DNA of 43,336 nt. It comes from Verrucomicrobiales bacterium (GTDB lineage: Bacteria; Verrucomicrobiota; Verrucomicrobiia; Verrucomicrobiales; DEV007). The translations under genes and the position numbers were made by a program. The notes under the pieces were generated by a model. The model had not been told where the DNA came from and ran no database searches. It was given only the letters and a program-made list of their open reading frames with translations. Of this stretch, positions 7,872 to 17,800 are shown piece after piece. The stretch covers positions 4,310 through 47,645 of the forward strand of contig JARGOZ010000036.1 of NCBI GenBank assembly GCA_029213025.1, written 5' to 3'. Position 1 is the first letter of the stretch. Each line of letters opens with the position of its first letter.

Positions 7872-9029
7872 ATGAAGATTCTCGAAACAATAGGTAAAAA
7901 CGATTCTGACAACATGAGCGTGGACGACTTCCTCGCTAAACTCGATGACCTTCTCGTTGAGAATACGACACCTGCCAATGGTGAGCGATATTCTATCTAT
8001 TGCTCTGTCGGACGGACACGGGAGGAAGCCGAGCAGGGGCGCATACGGATGCGCACGCAGATACAGGATATTCTGGAGACAGCTTCCGTCTCGGAAACGG
8101 TGGAGAAATCACTCCGCGATGTGCTGAAATTGACCCGCGCTGACGAATCGAATCAGGACTTTTGGAATCACCAACAGGACGGCCTGGCCGTGTTCGTCGA
8201 TTCCGATTCATGCAGAAAAATTTCAATGAGTTGCGACATCGACCCGACCTGGTCGAAATCCCGATACTGGCATCTGGCGCCGCTGTTGCAATGCGCCGCC
8301 AACGCCGGAGCATACTGGCTGCTTCACCTAAGCCAAAAGTCGGTAAATCTCTATCACGGATCGCACTTCGGATTCTCACAAATTTCAGTCCCGGGACTGC
8401 CGAAATCTTTCGACGAAAGCAAAGCCGGACTGCGAAACATAACCGGGGATGATCCTACTACCGAACCTCTGCCACCAAACAGAAATGATCTGTCCCGATT
8501 TTTCGAAGAGGTGAATGACTCAGTGGTCAAAGTTTTGAGCGGCAGCGATCTCCCGCTTGTCATCGCCGGAGTAGATCATTATCTGCCCCTCTACGAAACG
8601 GTGAACACATACCGGAATCTGTTTTCTGAAAGCATTAAAGGAACACCCGAATTTCTCGACAATGAAGAGATGAATGAGATGGCACTATCTCTCCTAGAGG
8701 ATGAGTTCAACCGCAGTCAAGACGAGCAATTTGAGCGGATAGCGGATTTGGCAGAGAGTGGTAAATCGGTTTCAGGTCTTAAAGACGTCCTCTGCATGGC
8801 CGCTCAGGGCAGAGTAAAAAATCTGATTGCACCGTGTAACGAAACTTTGTGGGGAACCTACAACATGGAAAACAGTGAAATCACCGAACTGCCCGCTGCG
8901 GATATCGAATCCAGAGACCTGTTTCAACTGGCGGCAGAGGAGACTCTTCTCCATGGCGGCCGGATTTATTTCGCACCACTCAAAGACATGCCGAACGAAG
9001 CAGGTATCTGTGCTGAGCTTCGCTATTAA
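7872..9029 (+). CDS. baeRF-like protein (bacterial homologue of eRF1 domain), family 3 type
   Basis: The product is about 385 residues from the ATG at 7872; an ATG at 7914 (MSVDDFLAKLDD) is an equally possible start, and neither has a good Shine-Dalgarno sequence. The sequence fits the bacterial archaeo-eukaryotic release-factor-like (baeRF) proteins. It has an early YSIYCSVGRTREEAEQGRIRMR segment, as in family proteins with VSIY...P.R..., then FWNHQQDGLAVFVDSD, then WHLAPLLQCAANAGAYWLLHLSQKSVNLYHG, and a late LFQLAAEETLLHGGRIYFAP motif. These proteins are related to eRF1/Pelota-type domains and have been proposed to act in ribosome rescue or stress responses, but their role is unproven. The downstream zinc-ribbon gene (about 40 bases) and the YqaE gene read the same way and may form one stress operon. 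Confidence 0.75.
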   Translation: MKILETIGKNDSDNMSVDDFLAKLDDLLVENTTPANGERYSIYCSVGRTREEAEQGRIRMRTQIQDILETASVSETVEKSLRDVLKLTRADESNQDFWNHQQDGLAVFVDSDSCRKISMSCDIDPTWSKSRYWHLAPLLQCAANAGAYWLLHLSQKSVNLYHGSHFGFSQISVPGLPKSFDESKAGLRNITGDDPTTEPLPPNRNDLSRFFEEVNDSVVKVLSGSDLPLVIAGVDHYLPLYETVNTYRNLFSESIKGTPEFLDNEEMNEMALSLLEDEFNRSQDEQFERIADLAESGKSVSGLKDVLCMAAQGRVKNLIAPCNETLWGTYNMENSEITELPAADIESRDLFQLAAEETLLHGGRIYFAPLKDMPNEAGICAELRY

Positions 9030-9070
9030 ACGAATCAACCCCAAAAAAAGAACAGGAGATAACTATAAAT

Positions 9071-9472
9071 ATGTATACCCCGATAATGATCTACAACGAG
9101 CGGGAAATTGCAGCGAAAGCCGCTGCAATCCTGAGAAACAAAGGAAATCCGGCCCGCGTTGTGACGGAACCTCAGTCTGAGCCGCACAGGGAGAATCCGG
9201 TGTTCATTCTGCAGACTCCATTTGAAGAACGGGCCCAAGCCATACAATCAATCGAGAAAAGCTTTGATACAGAGCCGGATCTTGAGCGTGAGGCCATTCA
9301 CTGTCCGCAGTGTAATTCCACCACCGTAGAGTTCCCCAATGAACCCCAGGCTTCTCCGTCGATGAAAGCTTTCGCCAAATTCAGCGATTTCCTCGATCGG
9401 ATTTTCGGGGTCGAAAAGAACCACAAATTCCATTGCATCCACTGCGACAAAACGTGGAGCAAAAAAAGATAA
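9071..9472 (+). CDS. Small protein with four-cysteine zinc ribbon
   Basis: This is a 133-residue soluble protein with a good AGGAG site (ACAGGAGATAAC) upstream of the ATG at 9071. Its N-terminal half (INER-like start, then FILQTPFEERAQAIQSIEKSF) looks like a small alpha/beta segment of the DUF2007 kind, though I cannot confirm that. The C-terminal half carries two CxxC knuckles, C78/C81 (HCPQC) and C122/C125 (HCIHC), forming a likely zinc ribbon split by a 40-residue helical insert. No catalytic motif is visible. It lies between the baeRF-like and YqaE genes, so a stress-linked role is a reasonable guess. Confidence 0.7.
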   Translation: MYTPIMIYNEREIAAKAAAILRNKGNPARVVTEPQSEPHRENPVFILQTPFEERAQAIQSIEKSFDTEPDLEREAIHCPQCNSTTVEFPNEPQASPSMKAFAKFSDFLDRIFGVEKNHKFHCIHCDKTWSKKR

Positions 9473-9532
9473 GTAAATCAGGCGATAAATCACTAACTAA
9501 ACCAATACCAAATAAACAGAAACTAAAAAACT

Positions 9533-9745
9533 ATGAAAGAACCAGGCAAAGACATTATCAGAATCATTTTAGCATTCCTGCTGCCTCCTCTTGGAGTATT
9601 TCTCCAGGTCGGACTGCGCGGCCACTTCTGGCTGAACGTAGTGTTGACCTTACTCGGATTTCTTCCCGGTATCGCTCATGCACTCTACATCATCGTAACC
9701 CGCGGCCCGAAAGGTGAGAAAACCGGCGACCTAAGCTCGGTTTAA
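9533..9745 (+). CDS. YqaE/Pmp3 family membrane peptide
   Basis: This 70-residue peptide has the two membrane helices of the Pmp3/YqaE family: DIIRIILAFLLPPLGVFLQVGL and FWLNVVLTLLGFLPGIAHALYII. It includes the conserved LPPLGVFL core and the GxxxxFWLNxxLTLLGxxPGxxHAxYII pattern. Family members in yeast, plants and bacteria are induced by salt, cold or membrane stress and affect membrane potential. No Shine-Dalgarno sequence is apparent. The 3' end overlaps the convergent response regulator gene by 15 bases (9731-9745). Confidence 0.95.
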   Translation: MKEPGKDIIRIILAFLLPPLGVFLQVGLRGHFWLNVVLTLLGFLPGIAHALYIIVTRGPKGEKTGDLSSV

Positions 9746-10408
9746 CGCCACCTGGTCGAGGAGGTCTGCGGCGTCATAAAAATTGTCGCTGGCAAACTTC
9801 GGAGGCCTCGTTCCGTGTTCAGTGATCGCATCCAGATGAGATATGATCACAGTCCACGGACCGAGGCTTTTTTCGGTACCATTCGGATCAACTTTATCCA
9901 AAATATCCAGTGCCTGCCCGTAGTTACCTTGCCTTACTTTCCACTTCGCGTAGCGAACAAAATCAGCATCGTTTTCAGGTATAAATTCCGTATCACTATC
10001 AAAGCGTTTCCGGTCTTCCATCAGATCATATACCGCTGAGCGCAATTCGGCAGGGGTCGACGGTTTTTTCAGGAAATCAACTACTCCATAGTAGGCCGCC
10101 CTTACAGCTGTAGAGGTATCCATATGGGCGCTCGTTAGCAAAGTAGGCACGGGCTTACCCAGAGAATGCAACCGCTCCATAACACCCAGTCCGTCCATAC
10201 CGGGCATTCGAAGATCCAGCGTCATGACATCGTAGGTCTCGTCATATCCGCCCTGCTTGAGAAGCTCAATCGCTTCGTTTCCGTCACAGGCGCTTTTGAC
10301 ATGAAATCCTTCGGCCTGAAACGTTGCCTCGAATGCGAAAGTCAGAGTAGGTTCGTCGTCTACTACAAGGATAGTTGGCTTTGCATCTTCTATTACGTTA
10401 CTGGTCAT
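9731..10408 (-). CDS. Orphan response regulator with helical C-terminal domain
   Basis: This 225-residue protein has an N-terminal receiver domain with DDE at 17-19, phospho-acceptor Asp65 in LDLRMPG, the switch threonine or serine in LLTSA, and Lys at 114-115. The remaining 95 residues (FVRYAKWKVRQGNYGQALDILDKVDP) are helical and resemble a short TPR-like repeat rather than a DNA-binding domain, so signalling by protein contact is likely. No kinase is adjacent. It is divergent from the AraC-family gene with 117 bases between the two starts, which may hold both promoters. Its 3' end overlaps the YqaE gene. Confidence 0.87.
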   Translation of the reverse strand: MTSNVIEDAKPTILVVDDEPTLTFAFEATFQAEGFHVKSACDGNEAIELLKQGGYDETYDVMTLDLRMPGMDGLGVMERLHSLGKPVPTLLTSAHMDTSTAVRAAYYGVVDFLKKPSTPAELRSAVYDLMEDRKRFDSDTEFIPENDADFVRYAKWKVRQGNYGQALDILDKVDPNGTEKSLGPWTVIISHLDAITEHGTRPPKFASDNFYDAADLLDQVALNRA

Positions 10409-10525
10409 CTCAGCACTTTTTGCTATTTTTGTGCCAGTTCGGTTTTCCGGACAAAAAATCCAAAAATACCGGGAATTAAACGAAAACCCCAGCGGAAGTC
10501 GCTTTCATGGTACCCCTCCCCGACC

Positions 10526-11383
10526 ATGTCCGTAAACTCCACTCCTTCTGCCCCGGAACGGCTTGAACACCTCGAAAGGTTGCCCGTTTTCGAGGAATTT
10601 TCTTCGATCGCAGCCTGTTTGACCGGATATCCCCTGCGTATTTACCGACCCGCCTACGATGCAGCGGGCGTGATTGACTTTGCCGGTGACGCCCTGCTGC
10701 CGGGTAGACTGACCGGCAAACTGAAACCCGGACACGGCTGTCTGTCGGCAATTCTCCCTGATCCGAACAGTGAACCGTTTACCCTTCATTCAGCAGCCGG
10801 AGTGGAATATCTCGCGCCGGTTCGCGTGGGGGAAGTTTTGATCGGATTCGTGCGTAGCGGACTGGTTTCCACAGCGGAAATTTCCGGGAAAAAGCAACAC
10901 AACCCGGCTGTTCATTTTCTCCTCACCGCGGTCAAAAAGTTGACATTACTCTGCGCCTCAGTGGTTAGCTCGACAGCCCGGACCCTCGGTCTGCAGGATT
11001 CGAATGAAGTGCCCAATGTGGCCCGTAGCATTGCCGAATACATTAAGGATAATCGACACAGCAAACTGGAACTCATTCAGGTCGCCGCTCATCAGGGATT
11101 AAGTCCCAGTTATGTGACCGAGTTAATGAAAAAGCACTACGGTTCCGGCTTTCGCGATTTTTTGACTGATCTGAGGATTGAAGATGCCGCCAATTTGTTG
11201 CGCGCCACTGCAAAACCGGTATCGCAAATCGCTTACGATGTGGGCTTCCAATCACTGTCACATTTCAACCGTGCATTTCGCAAAGCGACCGGCTCGACTC
11301 CCACAGAGTATCGTGCCCGGAAAGCTCCGGACCTTCTTGCGCTCCGGAATACGGGCGGTCTGCTTTCCCGCTTCGAAGCGTGA
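10526..11383 (+). CDS. AraC-family transcriptional regulator
   Basis: The ATG at 10526 was chosen because the codons upstream in the same frame lie antisense to the response regulator gene and read as noise. The product is 285 residues. Residues up to about 170 form an N-terminal sensory domain (GYPLRIYRP, DFAGDALLPGRLTGKL, EYLAPVRVGEVLIGFVRSG) that recalls a PocR-like ligand-binding module, without the cysteines of that family. Residues about 170-275 hold two helix-turn-helix units: LIQVAAHQGLSPSYVTELMKKHYG, and VSQIAYDVGFQSLSHFNRAFRKATGSTPTEYR. It is divergent from the orphan response regulator. Its targets are not evident; the GAP-family gene 64 bases downstream is a candidate. Confidence 0.9.
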   Translation: MSVNSTPSAPERLEHLERLPVFEEFSSIAACLTGYPLRIYRPAYDAAGVIDFAGDALLPGRLTGKLKPGHGCLSAILPDPNSEPFTLHSAAGVEYLAPVRVGEVLIGFVRSGLVSTAEISGKKQHNPAVHFLLTAVKKLTLLCASVVSSTARTLGLQDSNEVPNVARSIAEYIKDNRHSKLELIQVAAHQGLSPSYVTELMKKHYGSGFRDFLTDLRIEDAANLLRATAKPVSQIAYDVGFQSLSHFNRAFRKATGSTPTEYRARKAPDLLALRNTGGLLSRFEA

Positions 11384-11447
11384 GGGAAGGACTTGCCGGA
11401 AGCCGCATCCTGGTTGATGGATTCGCAGATCATTGATCCGGTTTACC

Positions 11448-12143
11448 ATGCTGTCTGTATTTCCAGAAACTCTCCCTCAAGCGTTCGGGGTTGCGGTTAG
11501 TCCCGTCCCCATCGCTGCGATCATTTTGGTTTTGATGAGCCGGAATGGTTTTCCAAAAAGTGTCGCTTTTGTCGCCGGTTGGTTTCTCGGTCTCCTTGTG
11601 ATGATCGGGCTGATCATCAGGTTCATTCACCACATTGAGAACTCCGGTCAAAATGAAGACGGCGTCGCTGCTCCGGTCATCAAAATCATTTTCGGCCTGA
11701 TCCTCCTCGTGATGTCGTTTCGCTCGTGGCAAAAGCGGCCGGCCAAAGGTGTAGAGCCGGACACCCCGAAGTGGATGGCTTCACTGGACCGATTCGGCAA
11801 ATACCGGACCATGATTCTCGGCGCGCTTCTCGGCACATTTAATTTGAAGAACCTGCCGATAACGATTTCCGCCGCGGGAATTTTCGCCAGTCACCACATT
11901 ACGGCGGCGAAAATCTTTCCGTCAGTCGCCGCCTTTTGCCTGGTGGGCAGCCTCGGCGTCGCCGTGCCGGTGATCGTCGCCCGGAGTGCCGGGGAGCGGG
12001 CGGAAGCGGTCCTCCACCGCTGGAAAGTATGGCTCAGCAAACACAACGCTGTGATCATGTTTGTACTGTTTCTCGTCATCGGACTCGCGGCATTGTCCGG
12101 CGGGATTTCCGATCTCTATTTTATACGGAACGGTTCGGATTGA
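11448..12143 (+). CDS. GAP-family integral membrane protein (Sap/sulfolipid-addressing type)
   Basis: This 231-residue protein has about six membrane helices. It opens with LPQAFGVAVSPVPIAAIILVLMS and GFPKSVAFVAGWFLGLLVMIG, the typical start of GAP/SfLAP proteins, where the SPxPI motif is conserved. It continues with APVIKIIFGLILLVMSF, a cytosolic loop (KRPAKGVEP), ILGALLGTFNLKNLPITISAAG and further helices. Mycobacterial relatives help place glycolipids at the surface, and the fold is related to LysE-type exporters. I chose the ATG at 11448 over an in-frame TTG at 11433. The 3' end overlaps the convergent DUF1592-type gene by 28 bases. Confidence 0.85.
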   Translation: MLSVFPETLPQAFGVAVSPVPIAAIILVLMSRNGFPKSVAFVAGWFLGLLVMIGLIIRFIHHIENSGQNEDGVAAPVIKIIFGLILLVMSFRSWQKRPAKGVEPDTPKWMASLDRFGKYRTMILGALLGTFNLKNLPITISAAGIFASHHITAAKIFPSVAAFCLVGSLGVAVPVIVARSAGERAEAVLHRWKVWLSKHNAVIMFVLFLVIGLAALSGGISDLYFIRNGSD

Positions 12144-14779
12144 ACGAGAGCGAGAATATAAGCTTTCAGAGTTCCGCCCTGCTTGTTTCCCTGAGACAGA
12201 ATATCGTCAGCCAGCTGTTGATCGGAAAATCCGTAAGGACGGCCGAGCGCATACTCGATGAGATGTTCGACAAAACCACGGGCGAACTCCTGCTCGCGTT
12301 CTGCCAGGCGGTCCCGAAGTTCGAAAAAGCCGTGAAACGCCGTGCCGTCTGGCAATGTCCCGGTGTCGTCGATAGGATGCTTCTCAAATTTCCGCACCCG
12401 GTTGTTCGTCGCGATTTCGGTATACTCCTTTTCCCGCCACTGCCCGGCGGCATTGAAATGCTCCAACCCGTAGCCGATCGGATCGATCTTCCGGTGGCAC
12501 TGCGCGCACTGCGCTTCCTCCATGTGGGCTTCGAGAAGTTCCCGCGCCGGCAGTAGTTTCCCGGCGTGACGACTGAGCTGCGGCACGTTGGCCGGCGCAG
12601 GCGGCGGCGGATCGTGAAGCAACTTTCGCAACACCCAGCTGCCCCGCTCCACCGGAGATGACTGCTCCCCGTCCGATCCCATGGCGAGAATCGCAGCCAT
12701 ACCGGGAAGACCACCGCGCGGTAAATCCTCCGGAACTTTCACGGCGCGGAAGTGAGCCCCGTGCACAGCTTTGATTCCATAGTAATCAGCAAGTAGATCA
12801 TTAATCACGATCCGGTCTGTTTTCAGTAGTTCCCCGATGGGGCGATTGCGGTCGATGAGATAACGTATCGTTTCGAATACCTCGAGGCGGGCCGCCATTT
12901 TTACCGAGTCATCAAACTCCGGATACAGCCGATAGTTAAACTGGAAAAAATCGAGCCGGTCCATATGCAACCACTGGTGGGCGAAACCTTGAACAAACTC
13001 ATCAATCCGGTCATCGCCAAGGAGTCGGTTCACTTCACTGAGTAACCCTTTACGGGTGGAAAGCTGCCCTTTTTCCGCCGCCTGCCGCAACCTTGCATCC
13101 GGAGCCGTACTCCATAGAAAATACGACAGGCGCACAGCGAGTTCTTTATCGGTCAGTTCGCGATTTTCGGTATCTCCACCCGGCTCCTTTAAGTAGAGAA
13201 AACCGGGCGAAGCCAGAATGATCGAAAGAGGCATTTTCATCGCCTCTTCAAAACTCTCGCCACCTTCCCGACGGGATTGATACAAATCTGTCAGCCTGCG
13301 TAAAAATTTATCATTGGCGTCTTTGATTCGAAACGCTTTCCGGGCGAACCGGGCGAGAATTTCGCGGGCATATTCGGTATTCTTTTCAGCCCCCTTACCG
13401 CGGAAAAAGATTTCTTTGTGCGAAGCCGGAGGCCACTCCCCGATGACAGGCCCTTCCCATTCCAGCCAGTCAACCCAGAGCGACGGCTCGATATTAAATC
13501 CGGTATTTCCCACGGATTGCATTCGAATATACCGGGCTGCATTGCGACTGTTGGGATGCCGCTGACGGAATGCTATCACCCGTTCGCCAATCGGTACCTT
13601 TTTGCCGGTTTCAGTACCTACATCCATACTCAGCGGCTTGCTCAGAGGCGGCAAATCGATATCAAATTCGATTACTTCCGGTTTACTTAGCGGGGCGCGA
13701 ACTTTTCGACACCCGATCAAATCGATTGCGGCTTCTATATTTTCCCCTCTATAGCCGACTTCGACAAAAGTCCGGGCCGGTTCCGGTCTACCGTTCACCC
13801 CAATCAACGCCCGGATTTTATACTTACCGGCGGGAGCCTGATCCGGTATAGCAAGCCCTACCTGCGGATTGGGGGAACTCACCGTGAGAAACGCACCGGT
13901 CCACGTCTCTTTGCGACTCAGGTAGTCAGCATAATCAGGCCCGCTTCGATCCCATACCAGTTTGCGGAAATCGATCTCCTTTTCATCAACGAGGCCTACC
14001 TCCTTCGGTGTAACTTTCCCTTTCCCTGCCGTAAATTTCTTCCATGCGATATAGCCCCTTTTTTGATAGCCGCGAAACACCATTCGCACCCGCTGGTTAG
14101 CTTCCTCCTCGGCTTCGATTCGCTGCGTCACCGTTTGCGGTTTTTCCCCGGTTACGATGGCCCGGTCAAGTGCTTCGCGAGCCAGTTTGATATACTGCTC
14201 GAATTGATCGCTTGAGAAAAACAGCGCACCACCTTCGGTATCAAATCCACCCGGGTTACTGTCATCCGGCAAATTGGAAGCATCCACTTTTACGCCGAGG
14301 AGACTCTCCATGGTATTTTCGTATTCCCTGCGATTGAGCCGCCGCATCGTGATCAGTCCGCCGGTATCCGCATGCAGATTCCGGGCATCAACCATTCGTT
14401 GCGAAAGCGCCTCCAGAAAATCCGTTTTATCTCCCGGCGTCGGTTGGGTTTTATCTTCCGGTGGCATTTCTCCGGAATTGATGGAATTGAGCACTTTTTG
14501 CCAAAGCTCCGCCGACTCAATGGTTCCGAGATCGAAAGAGAGATTCTCCAGATCGACCTTGCCTTTCTCCGTCGCTTCATCATGGCAATCGAGGCAATAT
14601 TTCTCGAAAAAACCAAAATGCTTCTCCGGCATGACAACCCGAAACTCCGCGTTCTCAGCCGCATGAAGCCCGGCACACAGGCCGAACAAAACCGTTGTAA
14701 CTTTGACAAATCCACTCCACATAAGAATCCGGGAATGTTTCAAAGGATCGCCAGCCTTCAACCCGCAGATTGCAGTCAT
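12116..14779 (-). CDS. Planctomycete-type cytochrome/DUF1592 domain protein
   Basis: This 887-residue exported protein has the domain order of the PSCyt/DUF1587-1592-1595-1588-1585 family. The heme-binding CxxCH is at C62-H66 (YCLDCHDEATEKGK), then DUF1587 (MRRLNRREYENTM), a carbohydrate-binding-like middle region (about 270-450), DUF1595 (FARKAFR), DUF1592 (LSYFLWSTAPD), DUF1588 with SPVERGSWVLRKLL and a second CxxCH (CAQCHRKIDPIGYGLEHF), and DUF1585 at the end. Such proteins occur in many copies in PVC bacteria and are thought to act in periplasmic oxidation of polysaccharide-derived substrates, though no activity is proven. The signal peptide (WSGFVKVTTVLFGLCAGLHA) begins at Met20, so the true start may be 14722. 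The ATG at 14779 lies only 9 bases from repeat array B. The DUF1552 partner gene often found beside it is absent. Confidence 0.93.
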   Translation of the reverse strand: MTAICGLKAGDPLKHSRILMWSGFVKVTTVLFGLCAGLHAAENAEFRVVMPEKHFGFFEKYCLDCHDEATEKGKVDLENLSFDLGTIESAELWQKVLNSINSGEMPPEDKTQPTPGDKTDFLEALSQRMVDARNLHADTGGLITMRRLNRREYENTMESLLGVKVDASNLPDDSNPGGFDTEGGALFFSSDQFEQYIKLAREALDRAIVTGEKPQTVTQRIEAEEEANQRVRMVFRGYQKRGYIAWKKFTAGKGKVTPKEVGLVDEKEIDFRKLVWDRSGPDYADYLSRKETWTGAFLTVSSPNPQVGLAIPDQAPAGKYKIRALIGVNGRPEPARTFVEVGYRGENIEAAIDLIGCRKVRAPLSKPEVIEFDIDLPPLSKPLSMDVGTETGKKVPIGERVIAFRQRHPNSRNAARYIRMQSVGNTGFNIEPSLWVDWLEWEGPVIGEWPPASHKEIFFRGKGAEKNTEYAREILARFARKAFRIKDANDKFLRRLTDLYQSRREGGESFEEAMKMPLSIILASPGFLYLKEPGGDTENRELTDKELAVRLSYFLWSTAPDARLRQAAEKGQLSTRKGLLSEVNRLLGDDRIDEFVQGFAHQWLHMDRLDFFQFNYRLYPEFDDSVKMAARLEVFETIRYLIDRNRPIGELLKTDRIVINDLLADYYGIKAVHGAHFRAVKVPEDLPRGGLPGMAAILAMGSDGEQSSPVERGSWVLRKLLHDPPPPAPANVPQLSRHAGKLLPARELLEAHMEEAQCAQCHRKIDPIGYGLEHFNAAGQWREKEYTEIATNNRVRKFEKHPIDDTGTLPDGTAFHGFFELRDRLAEREQEFARGFVEHLIEYALGRPYGFSDQQLADDILSQGNKQGGTLKAYILALVQSEPFRIK

Positions 14780-14788
14780 TTTTGCTGT

Positions 14789-14850
14789 GATTGTACCCTG
14801 TTGAATCCGGCACTGTACCCTGTTGAATCGGTGATTGTACCCTGTTGAAC
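14789..14850 (-). repeat. 22-bp-period intergenic repeat array B (three units)
   Basis: Units in minus orientation lie at 14789-14807, 14811-14829 and 14833-14850, again on an exact 22-base period. The core is CAACAGGGTACA in all three, and the outer letters vary between AATC and AGTG. The array fills almost the whole 87-base gap between the stop of the ten-PAS kinase gene and the first possible start of the DUF1592-type gene, both on the minus strand. Confidence 0.95.
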
Positions 14851-14866
14851 GAGAGAACGCCGGTCG

Positions 14867-17800
14867 CTAACCCAGAACTTGTTTAATCAACTCCCACAGG
14901 CTCCTGAGATCGACCGGTTTACCCATGTGGTAATCAAATCCGGCCTCTTTACACTGTTGTACATCTTTGGGATCCGTGCGACCGGTCAGGGCGATGTAGA
15001 TCGTCCCGGCCAGATCATCCATAGCGCGAAGCTTGCCGACGACATCGTAGCCACTCATGTCGGGGAGGGTCAGATCGAGGATGATCACCCGCGGCCGGTG
15101 TTGGCAGGCTTTCGCAATTCCCTCGCCGCCTGTGTTGGCGATCACAGAGGAAATGTTGCGTAATTTGAGAAGCTCCTGCAGGGCTTCTGCGGCGTCTTGG
15201 GAATCTTCAATGATGACGACATCCGGATTGCCGTCCTCCGTTTTTTGATCGAGGTGATTTTGTATCGATTCGAGCAGCGCGCGGCGGTTGACAGGCTTAC
15301 TGAGATAGGCATCGCAGCCACTTTCCATACATCGGGTCATGTTGCCCTGCATGGCGTCCGCGGTCACGGCAATTATCGGAGACCGGTAACCTATAGCCCT
15401 CAATTTCTCCGCCGTCTGATAGCCGTCGAGACGCGGCATTTGCATATCAAGAAGAATCACATCGGGGATGTTGTTTCGGGAATCGAGAGCCTCTTGTATG
15501 ATCATCAGGGCTGCCTGGCCGTCGTCGGCTTGCTCGACGTCGGCTCCGGCGGAGCGGAGAATTTCGCAGGCAAGCTCGCGAATATCTTCGCAGTCATCGA
15601 CGACGAGGGCACGGCAGTTCAGTTTGGGCAGAACTACAGAATTGGATTCACTCTCCGCTATATCGTGGTCTACCGGTTCGATAAATTGGTCCCGGTCAAC
15701 CGGTCCGGGATCGATAGAGAAAGTAAAGGTGCTGCCGACACCAGGCTCACTGGTGACTTCGATCTCTCCACCGAGCATTTCCGTAAGGCGGCGGGAAATC
15801 GCGAGCCCCAGACCGGTGCCGCCGAATTCCCGGCTGACTGACATGTCGCCCTGAGTAAATGGCTGGAACAGTCCGCGCTGCTGTTTCTTTGTCATACCGA
15901 CTCCGGTATCCGAGATATCAAATTGCAGATGGGGCCGGTCGGAATCGATAAAGCGGACCTTCAGGTCGATGCTGCCGGTCTCGGTAAATTTGATCGCATT
16001 TCCGATCAGGTTGACAAGGATCTGTTTTAGTCGCCGCGAATCGCTGACGATTGTAGCCGGGACCGGCCCTTCGTATGTGACGGAAAAATTCAAACCTTTC
16101 TCCCCGGCCCGCACCTGCATCATCGAACGGACATCGGCGACGAGCCAGTGAGGCGCGAAGCTTTCTTTAGCGATGTCCATTTTGCCGGCTTCGATTTTGG
16201 AAAGATCGAGAATGTCGTTGATGATCTCGAGCAGGAAATGGCCGTTGCGTTGGATCGTGCGCAGATGCTCGATCTTCGCCGGGTCGGTTTCGTTGGCAAA
16301 CAGCAGATCCGTGTAGCCGAGCACCGCTGTCATCGGGGTACGAATTTCGTGGCTCATATTGGCGACGAATTCGGTCTTGGCGTCGTTGGCGGCCTGAGCG
16401 AATTGGCGCTCCTGCTCAAGCATGGCTTCGTACTCGCGCTGTTGGGTGATGTCCAGCAGAGTGCCGATGATCATCCGCAAGCGCCGGTTTTCCCCTTTGC
16501 CTTCGAAGATCAATCGCTGTTGCATCCGAACGTGGCGAGTCTCTCCATCGGGGCGGACGATGCGGTGATCATGGCTGTAATCGGTATTTTCGAGATCGTT
16601 GAGGACGCGTTCGGTCAGTTCGGCAAAACTCTGGCGGTCATCGGGGTGAACAAAGTCCGGGACCTCGCCTGCATGGTACGATGGTTCATGATCAGCAGGT
16701 AATCCGAGGATCACTTTCATCTCAGCAGACCAGTGAACCTTGCCGGTTTCAGGTTCGATCTGAAAGTGTCCGAAGCCGGCTGTTTGAGCCGCTATGCGGA
16801 GACGTTCTTCATTCAGACGGATCTCGTTTTCAAATTCCTTCCGCTCGGTGATGTCCCAGTTCAGACCGGAGAGCTGCACCGGCAGGCCATCCTCCACAGG
16901 AATCCAACTGCCGATTCCCGCCATCCACCGAACGCCCCCGTCCGGGCGTATGATGCGGAACTCGACGCTGAAATCGATTTCTCCGACGCGGCTTCTTTCG
17001 GTGATGTCGCGCATCAATTCCCGGTCGTCCGGATGGATCATGCGATAGAAATTTTCGCCGCTTCGCCCGGCGTTGTGAGACAGACCTACAGCGGCACACC
17101 ACTCTTCGTCGAGGTTGGCTTCGTCGGTCTCACTGTTCCAGATAAACGAACCCATTTTCGCTGATTTCATCGCGAGGGCGAGTTGCCGCCGGTTTTCCGC
17201 CAGCTCGGCAGACGCGGCCCGTTCTTCGGTCTCGTCCCAGTTCAGTCCAAAAATCTTTTCGACTTCTCCATCGCTGCTTCTGATGATTTCGCCAACGGCC
17301 CTCAGCCAGCGAATTTCCCCGTCAGGCCGAATGATGCGAAACAGTTCGTCATAGCGATCACCGCCGTCGGTTGCCTTTTCCCACCCTTCTTTGAGCATTT
17401 GTAGATCATCGGGATGAACGGACTCATAAAACAATTCGGTACTCGCCACCTGGTCTCTGGAGATTCCGAGGAGATCATAAAGCCTGGGTTCCCAGAAGCT
17501 TTCTTCCGGGGCCCATTCCCAAGCTGCCATGCCACCGGATTTCAGGGCCATTCTCAGGCGCATGGAATTCTCTGACAACTCAGCCTGGAATTGTTTGCGC
17601 CTGGTAATGTCGCGCACCGCCAGAGAAGCGTGCGCAGGTTGCGGTGGATTGCAGGTCTGATCAAAAAATATCTGTTTGCGCACATCCAACCAGCGCTCCC
17701 CGCCCTTAGGCAGGACGATGCGATGCTCTACCGATAACAACCGGTCTTCGCCACTGTTGAGACTCTCCTCAATAGCCAAATGCAATTCATCCGCGTCGTC

